A stretch of DNA of 64,000 nt, taken from an uncultured Flavobacteriaceae bacterium (GTDB taxonomy: Bacteria > Bacteroidota > Bacteroidia > Flavobacteriales > Flavobacteriaceae). The position numbers were made by a program, and so were the translations under genes. Each line of letters starts with the position of its first letter. The stretch's first letter is position 1. The DNA is taken from positions 186,001-250,000 of the forward strand of contig CANNAN010000006.1 of NCBI GenBank assembly GCA_947502635.1. Direction: 5' to 3'. Positions 16,172-25,051 of this stretch are shown here, piece by piece. The notes under the pieces were generated by a model. It made no database searches. It was given only the letters and a program-made list of their open reading frames with translations, and was not told where the DNA came from.

Positions 16172-16786
16172 TTAATTACCTTCAAACTCTAATACTTGTT
16201 CTTTAAGGAGTTTGCCTGTTTTTCCATCTAAAGTTACCCCTAAATACTGTTCTTTTTTATAATCGTAATAACTAATTTCCCATACTTTATTTCCATCGTC
16301 ATCATTTTTATAAATCTCGGTTTTAATACCACCTTGCTTTGGATAGCCTTTTTCTAGTATTATATTATTTTTATTGCAGTATTCTAATATTTTATCCCAG
16401 CCAAAATCATAGCCTACGTCTGTATTTGTCTCTTTAATGAGTTTCCCTTTTTCGTCAAATTCATACCAAATACCATATTCTGATCCATTGTTAAACTCAA
16501 GCCCTTTTATTTCTATATTACCATTTGGAAAGAAATTTTTGATAATAATAAAAATACTATTATCAATGTAACTTAATTCACTATACCCAACCTTAGCCTT
16601 GACAAATTTTTTTAACAAACCACTTTCTATTATTGAAATATTGTTACTATTTGCATCTTCAAATAAGGAGCTATTAATTTTTTCAAATTCTTTAGTTACT
16701 TCAGGTATAATTATTTTTTTGTTTTCTTGTGCTTTACAACTATAAAATCCTAAGAGTATGATTGCTATGTAAATTAGTTTTTTCAT
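16172..16786 (-). CDS. Tandem lipoprotein paralogue 4, candidate immunity protein
   Basis: A 204-residue lipoprotein with a lipobox at Cys17 (GFYSC). Residues about 25-95 are unique to this copy. The remainder, from FFPNGNIEIKG to the end, is nearly the same in all four copies and includes MORN/YwqK-like pieces (GIWYEFDEKGKLIKE). YwqK-type proteins are known as antitoxins in other bacteria. It is the last gene of a minus-strand run that starts with the TssD-metalloprotease gene, so a periplasmic immunity role is inferred. It could instead be an unrelated lipoprotein family. Confidence 0.75.
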   Translation of the reverse strand: MKKLIYIAIILLGFYSCKAQENKKIIIPEVTKEFEKINSSLFEDANSNNISIIESGLLKKFVKAKVGYSELSYIDNSIFIIIKNFFPNGNIEIKGLEFNNGSEYGIWYEFDEKGKLIKETNTDVGYDFGWDKILEYCNKNNIILEKGYPKQGGIKTEIYKNDDDGNKVWEISYYDYKKEQYLGVTLDGKTGKLLKEQVLEFEGN

Positions 16787-16894
16787 TATTAGCTATATTA
16801 ATTTAGTTGCTACACTTGGTTCTCCATAGGTTTTTCGAAAGCTCTATTGCATTATCAATTCCTCTATGGCGAGTTCTATCTAATTAAATATACT

Positions 16895-17539
16895 TTAATT
16901 ACCTTCAAACTCTAATACTTGTTCTTTAAGGAGTTTGCCTGTTTTTCCATCTAAAGTTATCCCTAAATACTGCTCTTTTTTATAATCGTAATAACTAATT
17001 TCCCATACTTTATTTCCATCGTCATCATTTTTATAAATCTCGGTTTTAATACCACCTTGTTTTGGATAGCCTTTTTCTAGTGTAATACTATTATTATCAC
17101 AATACTGTATTATTTTATCCCAGCCAAAATCATAGCCTACGTCTGTATTTGTCTCTTTAATAAGTTTTCCTTTTTCATCAAACTCATACCAAATACTATA
17201 TTCCGATCCATTGTTAAACCGAAGACCTTTTATTTCTATATTACCATTGGGATAATAATTTTTAATTTTAAAAAACACACTATTTTCATAGTATATTTTT
17301 TTGCTAAATCCCGATTTGATATCTGAATTTTTCTTATCACCAGTGTAAATTGTGTGTGTGTCATTTAATATTTTATCAAATCTTGATTTATTATTAATAT
17401 GAAATTCCTCAATATCGAACGTTTCAAATTTTTTAGTTACTCCAGGTATAATTATTTTTTCGTTAATTTTTTGATATTCTTGTGCTTTACAACTATAAAA
17501 TCCTAACAGTATGATTGCTATGTAAATTAGTTTTCTCAT
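16895..17539 (-). CDS. Tandem lipoprotein paralogue 3, candidate immunity protein
   Basis: A 214-residue paralogue with the same signal peptide and lipobox (MRKLIY ... YSC). The variable block here holds ETFDIEEFHINNKSRF and a TIYTGDKKNSDIKSG stretch. The conserved C-terminal about 110 residues include YYPNGNIEIKG and GWDKIIQYC. It is separated from copies 2 and 4 by duplicated spacers, which may carry separate promoters or be read through from the effector gene. The function is inferred from context only. Confidence 0.75.
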   Translation of the reverse strand: MRKLIYIAIILLGFYSCKAQEYQKINEKIIIPGVTKKFETFDIEEFHINNKSRFDKILNDTHTIYTGDKKNSDIKSGFSKKIYYENSVFFKIKNYYPNGNIEIKGLRFNNGSEYSIWYEFDEKGKLIKETNTDVGYDFGWDKIIQYCDNNSITLEKGYPKQGGIKTEIYKNDDDGNKVWEISYYDYKKEQYLGITLDGKTGKLLKEQVLEFEGN

Positions 17540-17637
17540 TATTAGTTATATTAATTTAGTTGCTACATTTGGTTCTCCATAGATTTTTCGAAACCTCTCT
17601 TGTATCATCAATTCCTCTATGGCGAGTTCTATATATT

Positions 17638-18240
17638 TTAATTACCTTCAAATTCTAATACTTGTTCTTTAAGGAGTTTGCCTGTTTTTCCATCTAAAGT
17701 TATCCCTAAATACTGTTCTTTTTTATAATCGTAATAACTAATTTCCCATACTTTATTTCCATCGTCATCATTTTTATAAATCTCGGTTTTAATACCACCT
17801 TGTTTTGGATAGCCTTTTTCTAGTATAATACTATTATTATCACAATACTGTATTATTTTATCCCAGCCAAAATCATAGCCTATGTCGGTATTTGTCTCTT
17901 TAATGAGTTTCCCTTTTTCATTAAACTCATACCAAACTCCTGATTTTGAACCATTATTAAAAAGTAAACCTTTACTCATAATATTAAAATTCTGATAAAA
18001 TTTTCTATTCACTTTAAAACAAGAATTTATATAATATGTTCTAGAAATAAAACCATAAGATTGTTTTTCGATTTCGATATATTTATCTTCTTCAGACTTA
18101 GTATGTTTTTTTTCAATATTTTTAATTTTTAATTTTTCAATATTTTTAGTTACTTCAGGTATAATTATTTTTTTGTTTTCCTGTGCTTTACAACTATAAA
18201 ACCCTAACAGTATGATTGCTATGTAAATTAGTTTTTTCAT
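17638..18240 (-). CDS. Tandem lipoprotein paralogue 2, candidate immunity protein
   Basis: A 200-residue paralogue with lipobox Cys17. Its variable block is lysine- and glutamate-rich (IEKLKIKNIEKKHTKSEEDK) and is the most divergent of the set. Even its early MORN-like strand differs (FYQNFNIMSKGLLFNNGSKSG). The C-terminal part from KGKLIKETNTDIGYDFGWDK is conserved. This pattern suggests selection for different specificities or recombination that swapped the variable block. Confidence 0.75.
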   Translation of the reverse strand: MKKLIYIAIILLGFYSCKAQENKKIIIPEVTKNIEKLKIKNIEKKHTKSEEDKYIEIEKQSYGFISRTYYINSCFKVNRKFYQNFNIMSKGLLFNNGSKSGVWYEFNEKGKLIKETNTDIGYDFGWDKIIQYCDNNSIILEKGYPKQGGIKTEIYKNDDDGNKVWEISYYDYKKEQYLGITLDGKTGKLLKEQVLEFEGN

Positions 18241-18348
18241 TATTAGCTATATTAATTTAGTTGCTACATTTGGTTCTCCATAGATTTTTCGAAACCTCTC
18301 TTGTATCATCAATTCCTCTATGGCGAGTTCTATCTAATTAAATATACT

Positions 18349-18978
18349 TTAATTACCTTCAAACTCTAATACTTGTTCTTTAAGGAGTTTGCCCGTTTTT
18401 CCATCTAAAGTTATCCCTAAATACTGTTCTTTTTTATAGTCGTAATAACTAATTTCCCATACTTTATTTCCACCGTCATCATTTTTATAAATTTCAGTTT
18501 TAATACCACCTTGTTTTGGATAGCCTTTTTCTAGTGTAATACTATTATTATCACAATACTGCATTATTTTATCCCAGCCAAAATCATAGCCTATGTCGGT
18601 ATTTGTCTCTTTAATAAGTTTCCCTTTTTCATTAAACTCATACCAAATACCATATTCTGATCCATTATTAAATCGTAACCCTTTAATCTCTATTTTACCG
18701 TTCAAATAAAAATTCTTTACAATATAAAAATTACTGTTTTTAATGTAAGTTGATTTATTGTAGCCATTAGAGTAGTCAATAAATATTGTATATTTATTTT
18801 CATCATTTATAATTATTTGGCCATTAATTTTTTCCTTATTAAATTTTTCAATGTTGAATACTTCAAATTCTTTAGTTACTTCTGGTATAATTATTTTTTC
18901 ATCCATCTTTTTATTGTCTTGTGCTTTACAACTATTAAAACCTAACAGTATGATTGCTATATAAATTAGTTTTTTCAT
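18349..18978 (-). CDS. Tandem lipoprotein paralogue 1, likely cognate immunity protein
   Basis: A 209-residue paralogue with lipobox Cys17 (GFNSC). It starts only 6 bases after the stop codon of the TssD-metalloprotease gene, so it is translationally linked to it and is the best candidate for the cognate immunity protein. The variable block contains EVFNIEKFNKEKINGQ. The conserved C-terminal part is the same as in the other three. A lipoprotein would sit in the periplasm, where a secreted protease from a sister cell would arrive. Confidence 0.8.
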   Translation of the reverse strand: MKKLIYIAIILLGFNSCKAQDNKKMDEKIIIPEVTKEFEVFNIEKFNKEKINGQIIINDENKYTIFIDYSNGYNKSTYIKNSNFYIVKNFYLNGKIEIKGLRFNNGSEYGIWYEFNEKGKLIKETNTDIGYDFGWDKIMQYCDNNSITLEKGYPKQGGIKTEIYKNDDGGNKVWEISYYDYKKEQYLGITLDGKTGKLLKEQVLEFEGN

Positions 18979-18984
18979 TATTAA

Positions 18985-21027
18985 TTATATTGAGTTATTT
19001 GCTTTTATCCATTGCCAATAATATAAGCTACAGCGTTTATTGTTATTAGGGTCGCTTGTAATGTTGTGTGAATAATCTAACAAGTTATCTGTCTTCTTAG
19101 CTGTATATGTATATTCGGCATTTGCTGAAGCTTTACTATTAGTAAAAGTATGAGCTAAACTAAAGGAGTGTAAAAATTCGTGTGCAGCAGTTTGATGATT
19201 AGCTGATTTAAAAACGACAACATAATCTGCTCCAGCAGCCGAATACCCACTTAAATTACCAACACCACTAGAAGGCATTCCATTTTCAGCAAAATAAAAG
19301 GCTTTAAAATAATGACTATACTTAGCATCAATAGCTAGTAATTTTTTCTCTAAATAATCTACTAATTTTTCTCTGGGGATGGCTGGTTTGGCAGGCAAAG
19401 TCGCCGTAGCGGCTTGTGCTGGTACTAGAGTGCTTATTTTTTTGACTTTCCCATTTTTTACAAATCTTGAAAAATCGGTATCAGCTGTTAAGTCCAAATC
19501 TATAATTTCAGAATCTGGATGTAGCTCAATATAAGCTTGGTTTAAATATTTGTTGATTCTGTCTTTTTCGTCTATTGCATTAGATTTTTTTGGACTAGAT
19601 GTTCTTGAAATCTTAGATTTTAACTGCACAAACACCACCTTTTTCTGTTTATGTTTTGAGGCATCATTAGCCCATACATTAATTTTACCAGCTAATTTAC
19701 CATCTTCAAGCCCTTCTTTATAGGCTTTTATTATAATTTCTTGGTCGGTAGTAAATTCTTTATCACATTTTATTGTAATAATATCTCTTAATTTTTTAAA
19801 GCCAGTCTTGTTTTTAATATCTATTTTGTTTGGTGTAAACGTAAAATGGTCATTATCGTCAAATTGTAAAAAATCTGCTTTTTCTGTGACGTCTATTTGT
19901 ATTTTTATTTCAGCTTCTTTTCCTTTTTTTAAACTTAGCCACTCTGTGTAATGTTTATCGTTTACTTGATTACCACTAGCATCGGTTATTTTTTTCCAGG
20001 TGACCTCAAAAGGGGTGTATTTTTCTTTTAAGCTTTTTAGTAAAGTTGCATCTTTTTTAAAGCTTCCAGCACTTTTGTTTGGGTTTGTCTCTAAAGTAGT
20101 ATGGGTACTATCTGTATATTGTTTGCTAATAATATCTTCAAATTTATTATCCATAAACAAAGACGTATCATCTTTTCTAATCCAATCGAAACCATATTCA
20201 CCTTTCCAATTATTATTAGGCCTAAAACTCACTAATACTTTTGGAGGAGGGACAATTTGCAATGGTTTACTTTTTTTGTTTGTTCCGCTGTGGCTTACTT
20301 TAGCAACTAATTTATCAATATCGGAAGTTTTAAAAGCTTCCCATTCTTCTTTTATTTCTAAAGCAGTTAATTCAACAGTGCCATCATCGTTTATAGCTTC
20401 TTCAAAGGTAAGTTCTGTTTGTCCGTTTTCAAATGCTGTTCTGTCTTCTTTAGTAATAATTATGGTTGCTGAATTATTTTCTTGATTTTCTATATGCGCA
20501 GATAAAGCAATACTTTCTGTGTATGTGATTTCTTCTAAACTCTCTTTGGTTTCTGGATGTATCCATTTTATATTAGTAATGTTTGGTGTAGCTTGTTCTA
20601 TAACGGTTGGAGCAATATTGTCTTCTTCAAATGTTTCTCTCCAATAAGAGGAATATTTAGCAGTAGAATTAGAGTCTTCAACACCAGCACACGTAATATG
20701 AAGTATTTCGGACATTGGATGGGCTCCTGTTGATGAAAAGTTATTATTCCAATTAACAAGATGGCTGTCATAAAAAAATACTTTACGTGTTTTACCCCCT
20801 AAAATAACTGGATAAATATGTAATTCTAATTGTTTGGTTTGATTAGGAGTGAAAGACCATTCGGCTAAATTTAGGTCTTTTTGTGTTTCGATAACTAGTT
20901 GAAGTCCTACAAAAACAGATTTTTGAGAAGGCCGTCCTGTTATATCTGCTCCTTGATTAAAACCAAAACGAAACAAAAGCACGTTTATTTCCTTATCATC
21001 TATTAGTAATTTTGCTTTTACACTCAT
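18985..21027 (-). CDS. TssD (Hcp-like) tube domain fused to zinc-metalloprotease effector domain
   Basis: A 680-residue protein. Residues 1 to about 135 match the Bacteroidota type VI secretion tube protein TssD: a short N-terminal strand with LIDDKEINVL, ITGRPS, a central HIYPVILGG and STGAHPMSEILHITC. A middle region (about 150-480) has Ig-like and other beta-rich segments. The C-terminal domain (about 490-680) holds HEFLHSFSLAH near 616-626, a metzincin-type HExxHxxxxxH zinc site with Ser at the usual Gly position. It ends with NLLDYSH, a Met-turn-like block in which the Met is Leu. This is an evolved tube protein carrying a probable peptidase toxin. It leads a minus-strand run with four lipoproteins. 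No other type VI genes are in the window. Protease activity is inferred. Confidence 0.82.
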   Translation of the reverse strand: MSVKAKLLIDDKEINVLLFRFGFNQGADITGRPSQKSVFVGLQLVIETQKDLNLAEWSFTPNQTKQLELHIYPVILGGKTRKVFFYDSHLVNWNNNFSSTGAHPMSEILHITCAGVEDSNSTAKYSSYWRETFEEDNIAPTVIEQATPNITNIKWIHPETKESLEEITYTESIALSAHIENQENNSATIIITKEDRTAFENGQTELTFEEAINDDGTVELTALEIKEEWEAFKTSDIDKLVAKVSHSGTNKKSKPLQIVPPPKVLVSFRPNNNWKGEYGFDWIRKDDTSLFMDNKFEDIISKQYTDSTHTTLETNPNKSAGSFKKDATLLKSLKEKYTPFEVTWKKITDASGNQVNDKHYTEWLSLKKGKEAEIKIQIDVTEKADFLQFDDNDHFTFTPNKIDIKNKTGFKKLRDIITIKCDKEFTTDQEIIIKAYKEGLEDGKLAGKINVWANDASKHKQKKVVFVQLKSKISRTSSPKKSNAIDEKDRINKYLNQAYIELHPDSEIIDLDLTADTDFSRFVKNGKVKKISTLVPAQAATATLPAKPAIPREKLVDYLEKKLLAIDAKYSHYFKAFYFAENGMPSSGVGNLSGYSAAGADYVVVFKSANHQTAAHEFLHSFSLAHTFTNSKASANAEYTYTAKKTDNLLDYSHNITSDPNNNKRCSLYYWQWIKANNSI

Positions 21028-21354
21028 TCTTTATTTTTTGTGTTGCTTCCCGTTTTGTTTTACAGCTAGAGAGAGTCAAATAGAATAGAAATTTTGGGTA
21101 TGCGTCGTTTCATTAAAGAAACAAATTAAATACTGATGACTTATACTTAGCGTTAAACGAATGTCTGTAAATTTTCTCACAAAATCAAGAAGCCAATAGC
21201 CAAATGTTTGTATCAGATTAAAATAATTGAGATACTATTAGGAGCATTATGCTGATAAAACATATTCATTGTATCATATCTATAAAAAATAAGTACGCAT
21301 ACGTATGAATTATAGATAAGTTAAAAGTCTGTTTTATATGTATTTATGATAAAC

Positions 21355-21379
21355 ACCTGTTTTATAACAGGTTTTTTTA
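21355..21379 (+). terminator. Orphan plus-strand intrinsic terminator
   Basis: ACCTGTT-TTAT-AACAGGT followed by seven T is a good intrinsic terminator on the plus strand. No plus-strand gene lies between it and the effector start, so it ends either read-through transcription or an unrecognised small RNA. Confidence 0.6.
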
Positions 21380-21437
21380 TGGATTAAAAAGAGGTTTAAA
21401 CATGAGTGGCATCATGAAATAATATTAGTACTACTTA

Positions 21438-21445
21438 TACATTTG
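21438..21445 (+). promoter_or_regulatory. Candidate -7 promoter box of nrtA
   Basis: TACATTTG matches TAnnTTTG. It stands 7 bases before the TAAGTA-N4-TACTTA palindrome, exactly as in the globin promoter. Confidence 0.5.
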
Positions 21446-21452
21446 CATTAAA

Positions 21453-21468
21453 TAAGTATAAATACTTA
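21453..21468. promoter_or_regulatory. FNR-type operator palindrome before nrtA
   Basis: TAAGTATAAATACTTA shares both arms with the globin and regulator sites. It ends 21 bases before the nrtA start, too close for classical activation from -41, so it probably overlaps the transcription start. Confidence 0.65.
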
Positions 21469-21489
21469 GATTAATTAAAACTTTAAAAT

Positions 21490-22884
21490 ATGAAATCTCT
21501 AATTAAAAAATCAACGTGGGTGCTACCAATAGCGGTTTTGCTTTTTTCTTGTGGTAATAAGGAAAAAAAGCAAACGATAGCTGAAAATGTAGTAATTGAA
21601 ACTTCAAAAACAAAAACATTAGAAATAGAAAAGCCACAATTAACCTTTGGTTTTATCAAATTAACAGATATGGCACCTTTAGCCATTGCTAAGGAAAAAG
21701 GATTCTTTGAAGATGAAGGCTTATTTGTTTCTGTAGAAGCACAATCGAACTGGAAAAATGTTTTAGACCGTGTTATTGATGGACAATTAGACGGTTCACA
21801 TATGCTAGCAGGACAGCCAATTGCTGCAGGTGCTGGATTTGGTAGACAAGCAGAACTAGTAACCCCATTTTCAATGGACTTAAATGGTAATGGTATTACA
21901 GTGTCTAATGATGTGTGGTCTAAAATGAAACCAAACGTACCAAAAGGAGCAGACGGAAAGCCAGTGCATCCCATCAAGGCAGATGCTTTGAAACCAGTAA
22001 TAGAAGCTTACAAAAACTCAGGAAAAGCCTTTAAAATGGGTATGGTATTCCCTGTGTCTACGCATAATTATGAAATTAGATATTGGTTAGCAGCAGCAGG
22101 TATTCACCCAGGTATGTATACAGCCGATAATGTACAAGGACAAATAGATGCTGAAGTTTTATTATCTGTAACACCACCACCACAAATGCCAGCAACACTT
22201 GAAGCGGGTACTATTTATGGATACTGTGTGGGAGAACCATGGAATCAACAAGCAGTATTTAAAGGTATTGGTGTACCTGTAACTACAAATTATGATATCT
22301 GGAAAAACAACCCAGAAAAAGTATTTGTAATGACTAAGAAATTTGTTAATGAAAATCCGAATACGGCAATTGCAGTAACAAAAGCCTTAATTAGAGCAGG
22401 AAAATGGTTAGATGAACCAGGAAATAGAGCAGAGGCGGTAAAAATATTATCAATGTCCCAATATGTGGGTGCTGATGAAGCGGTGTTAGCGAATTCTATG
22501 ACGGGAACTTTTGAATTTGAAAAAGGAGATAAACGTGAAATGCCAGATTTTAATGTATTTTATAAGTACAATGCAACGTACCCATTCTATTCTGATGGTA
22601 TCTGGTTCTTAACCCAAATGAGAAGATGGGGACAAATTCCAGAATCTAAACCAGCTGAATGGTATGCAGAAACTATTAAAGATATCTACAGACCAGACAT
22701 CTGGAAAAAAGCAGCAGAACTTTTAGTTAAAGAAGGTCATATTCCTGAAGCAGATGTGCCAACTACAGATGGTTTTAAGCCAGCTACAGGCGATTTCATA
22801 GACGGAACAACATATGATGCTAAGGATCCAATTTCATATATCAATAGTTTTAAGATTGGAAACAAGGATAAGGCAGTACAATAA
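21490..22884 (+). CDS. nrtA: Nitrate ABC transporter substrate-binding lipoprotein NrtA
   Basis: A 464-residue lipoprotein (LLFSCGNK) of the NrtA/CmpA family, which binds nitrate (or nitrite or bicarbonate) in the periplasm. The body opens with [23 protein letters not shown] and contains the [16 protein letters not shown] segment typical of these proteins. Cyanobacterial NrtA has similar length and N-terminal lipidation. It precedes a permease and two ATPases. The FNR-type operator upstream suggests that uptake is tuned together with NO detoxification. Nitrate is preferred over bicarbonate because of the nap/nrf context. Confidence 0.92.
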   Translation: MKSLIKKSTWVLPIAVLLFSCGNKEKKQTIAENVVIETSKTKTLEIEKPQLTFGFIKLTDMAPLAIAKEKGFFEDEGLFVSVEAQSNWKNVLDRVIDGQLDGSHMLAGQPIAAGAGFGRQAELVTPFSMDLNGNGITVSNDVWSKMKPNVPKGADGKPVHPIKADALKPVIEAYKNSGKAFKMGMVFPVSTHNYEIRYWLAAAGIHPGMYTADNVQGQIDAEVLLSVTPPPQMPATLEAGTIYGYCVGEPWNQQAVFKGIGVPVTTNYDIWKNNPEKVFVMTKKFVNENPNTAIAVTKALIRAGKWLDEPGNRAEAVKILSMSQYVGADEAVLANSMTGTFEFEKGDKREMPDFNVFYKYNATYPFYSDGIWFLTQMRRWGQIPESKPAEWYAETIKDIYRPDIWKKAAELLVKEGHIPEADVPTTDGFKPATGDFIDGTTYDAKDPISYINSFKIGNKDKAVQ

Positions 22885-22909
22885 CAAATAAGAAATTAAA
22901 TAAGTAGTG

Positions 22910-24016
22910 ATGAAGCAAAGCATAACATTAGGAAAAGTAACCAAATTTATGGGGCTGGGGTTTTTAAGTACTTTAAAAGGCCTGTTTACTGGAAAGCTAG
23001 AAAGAGAGGATTTTATAAAGTTCTTACGTAAAGTAGTCGTGCCTCTTGCTTCCATTCTATTATTTATTGGCATATGGCATATGGGAGCTAAGGCTCTATA
23101 CGATAGAGAGGCCAATTTTAAAATTGAAACGGCTCTTACAGGTCAAGGGCCTGCAGCAGCCGAAGCTCTACGTGAATGTATTGCATCGGGAAATATAAGT
23201 TGTCAACCTAATACTTTACCATCTCCTAGTCAGGTTTGGGATTCTTATAAATCACTGTTGCGAGATCATAACATCATTAGTGCAGATAAAGCAGCATTTA
23301 AAGAAAAAACAGCGGTTTTAAATGCCAAACGGACCGCCAATGGACAAGATGCTATTACTTATACTGGAAGACCATCTTTTATTGATCAAATCATTATGAG
23401 TTTAAAAACGGTGTTCGCTGGTTTTCTATTAGCCTTGGTTATAGCTATTCCTATAGGAATCTTTATAGGACTAAGCCCCACTTTAAAAAGTGCCTTTAAT
23501 TGGTTTATTCAAATCTTCAAGCCAGTATCACCAGTAGTTTGGTATCTATTAGTATTCATGATTGTTAAAACCATTTTAATAGATTCTAATGAAGATAGTT
23601 CGTTTATCATTTCATTTATAAGTGTAGGATTGTGTTCCATGTGGGCAACTTTAGTAAATACGGCTATGGGGGTATCATCTGTAGATAAGGATTATATAAA
23701 TGTAGCCAAAGTGTTAAAATTAGGGACTTTTCAAAAGATATTTAAAGTGATTTTACCATCGTCATTACCCTTAATATTTACAGGATTAAAAATCACTTTA
23801 TCTGTAGCTTGGATGGTATTAATTGCTATTGAATTATTAGCACAAAGCCCAGGTCTAGGCCTCTTTGTTTGGGAGGAATTCCAAAATGGAGCCAACGATT
23901 CAAATTCTAAAATTATTGTGGCGATGTTTGTTATAGGCATCATTGGTTTTTTATTAGACCGAATCATGTTAACGATTCAAAATGCGGTATCGTTTAATAA
24001 AAATGAAGCAATTTAA
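22910..24016 (+). CDS. nrtB: Nitrate ABC transporter permease NrtB
   Basis: A permease of the NrtB/SsuC/TauC type with a first helix near residues 42-60 and a cluster of five helices from about residue 155 onward. A soluble stretch of roughly 90 residues separates helix 1 from the rest (KIETALTGQGP to TYTGRPSF). The coupling-loop region (VLKLGTFQKIFKVILPSSLPLIFTGLK, spanning the EAA-like motif) is well kept. The start is taken as ATG 22910, not the GTG one codon earlier. It follows nrtA by 25 bases. Confidence 0.92.
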   Translation: MKQSITLGKVTKFMGLGFLSTLKGLFTGKLEREDFIKFLRKVVVPLASILLFIGIWHMGAKALYDREANFKIETALTGQGPAAAEALRECIASGNISCQPNTLPSPSQVWDSYKSLLRDHNIISADKAAFKEKTAVLNAKRTANGQDAITYTGRPSFIDQIIMSLKTVFAGFLLALVIAIPIGIFIGLSPTLKSAFNWFIQIFKPVSPVVWYLLVFMIVKTILIDSNEDSSFIISFISVGLCSMWATLVNTAMGVSSVDKDYINVAKVLKLGTFQKIFKVILPSSLPLIFTGLKITLSVAWMVLIAIELLAQSPGLGLFVWEEFQNGANDSNSKIIVAMFVIGIIGFLLDRIMLTIQNAVSFNKNEAI

Positions 24017-24030
24017 TTGATAAAAAGACT

Positions 24031-24176
24031 CTGTATTAGGGCTGCTTGCTTCAGGCAGGGATTGAAGTGGTATCCTTTTTTATGTCAATTCGAGTATTTT
24101 TGTGAAGTATGAACAGAATGTATTGAGAATAAATAAAAAAGATATAATAGAAAGTCCGACCCTTGTGGTAACGCTA
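24031..24176 (+). ncRNA. Structured flavobacterial intergenic element between nrtB and nrtC
   Basis: The spacer has a 5' block ending GGGATTGAAGTGGTATCC and a 3' block AAAGTCCGACCCTTGTGGT. TATCCTTTTTTAT (24071-24083) pairs with ATAAAAAAGATA (24133-24144), a 12-base stem with one bulge. I remember similar two-block elements, with GGATTGAAG near one end and CCCGACCCTT-GGGAACGCC near the other, after genes in many Flavobacteriia. I cannot attach a family name. It may be a mobile or regulatory RNA element and here sits inside an apparent operon. Confidence 0.45.
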
Positions 24177-24193
24177 AAATAAATATTAAAAAA

Positions 24194-25042
24194 ATGGCAT
24201 ACTTAGAATTAAATAATATATGTAAAACTTACGGTCAAGGCGATCATGCAACCGAAGTGCTTTCGAATATCAATTTGTCGATAGAAGAAGGTGAGTTTGT
24301 AGCTATTGTTGGGTTTACTGGAAGTGGGAAAACAACCTTGGTCAATCTGATTAACGGATTGTTGGAACCTACTAAAGGCGAGGTATTGTTTAAAGGCGAA
24401 CCTGTTTCTGGTACCAGTCATGAACGTGGGGTTATTTTTCAAAACTACTCATTATTACCATGGCTGACTGTTGGTCAGAATATTTATATGGCAGTTAAAG
24501 AAGCGTTTCCTAAATTAAGTAAATCGGAGTTAAACACATTAGTTGCAGAGTATGTTGAAATGGTAAGCTTAACCCCAGCAATTAACAAACGCCCAAAAGA
24601 ATTGTCTGGAGGTATGCGTCAGCGTGTAGCTGTAGCAAGAGCTTTAGCTATGAAACCAGAAATGATTATTATGGATGAACCTCTGGGAGCATTAGACGCC
24701 TTAACGCGCGGTAATCTTCAAGATGAAATTTTAAATATTTGGGGTAAAGACAAGCGTACTGCTTTATTGATTACCAATGATGTAGATGAAGGTCTTTATA
24801 TGGCAGACCGCATTATACCTTTAGAGCCAGGGCCAAACGCAACTTTAGGGCCCGAGTTTAAAATTGATATTGAGCGTCCTAGGAATAAAATTGAATTAAA
24901 CGATAACCCGAGTTATAAGAAAACCAGAAACGCCATTATAGAATACTTAATGGGTATTGGTGATGAGAGAAAATCGCAGGCAAGTGAAGAGTTTGTACTT
25001 CCAGATTTGACTCCGAAAGACTTTGTTAATCAATTTAAATAA
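24194..25042 (+). CDS. Nitrate ABC transporter ATPase 1 (NrtC/NrtD type, no C-terminal binding domain)
   Basis: A 282-residue ABC ATPase. Walker A is GFTGSGKTT, the Q-loop is QNYSLLPW, the signature is LSGGMRQR, and Walker B is MIIMDEP. The switch position normally occupied by His is Asn ([10 protein letters not shown]), so this subunit's own hydrolysis site may be weakened. The tail [11 protein letters not shown] is typical of NrtC/NrtD-like proteins. Unlike cyanobacterial NrtC it has no fused NrtA-like regulatory domain. It follows nrtB after 177 bases that hold the structured element. Confidence 0.9.
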   Translation: MAYLELNNICKTYGQGDHATEVLSNINLSIEEGEFVAIVGFTGSGKTTLVNLINGLLEPTKGEVLFKGEPVSGTSHERGVIFQNYSLLPWLTVGQNIYMAVKEAFPKLSKSELNTLVAEYVEMVSLTPAINKRPKELSGGMRQRVAVARALAMKPEMIIMDEPLGALDALTRGNLQDEILNIWGKDKRTALLITNDVDEGLYMADRIIPLEPGPNATLGPEFKIDIERPRNKIELNDNPSYKKTRNAIIEYLMGIGDERKSQASEEFVLPDLTPKDFVNQFK

Positions 25043-25051
25043 GGAAATTAG

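Larger units (their letters stand above)
16100..18978 (-). repeat. Tandem array of four gene-plus-spacer units (about 700-750 bases each)
   Basis: Four paralogous genes and their roughly 100-base spacers are duplicated together. Start codons are 753, 701 and 738 bases apart. The spacers share long blocks, for example CTCTATGGCGAGTTCTAT, seen four times (near 16150, 16862, 17618 and 18319). The coding 3' parts are almost identical, while the regions after the signal peptide differ strongly. The array is therefore mosaic, with a variable block inside a conserved frame. Confidence 0.9.
21028..21489. other. Intergenic region between the TssD-effector island and nrtA
   Basis: No gene was recognised. 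The region should contain the minus-strand promoter for the effector run and the plus-strand nrtA promoter. It also contains an isolated terminator-like hairpin on the plus strand, which would suit a short plus-strand RNA starting here. Confidence 0.5.

Noticed and set aside
16100-18978. Regularly spaced repeats considered as a CRISPR-like array
   Set aside because: The repeats are about 700-750 bases apart and consist of whole genes with spacers; no short repeat-spacer pattern and no cas genes.
20000-20485. 161-codon plus-strand frame opposite the TssD-effector gene
   Set aside because: It is antisense to a well-supported gene and its hydrophobic look follows from the codon use of the other strand.
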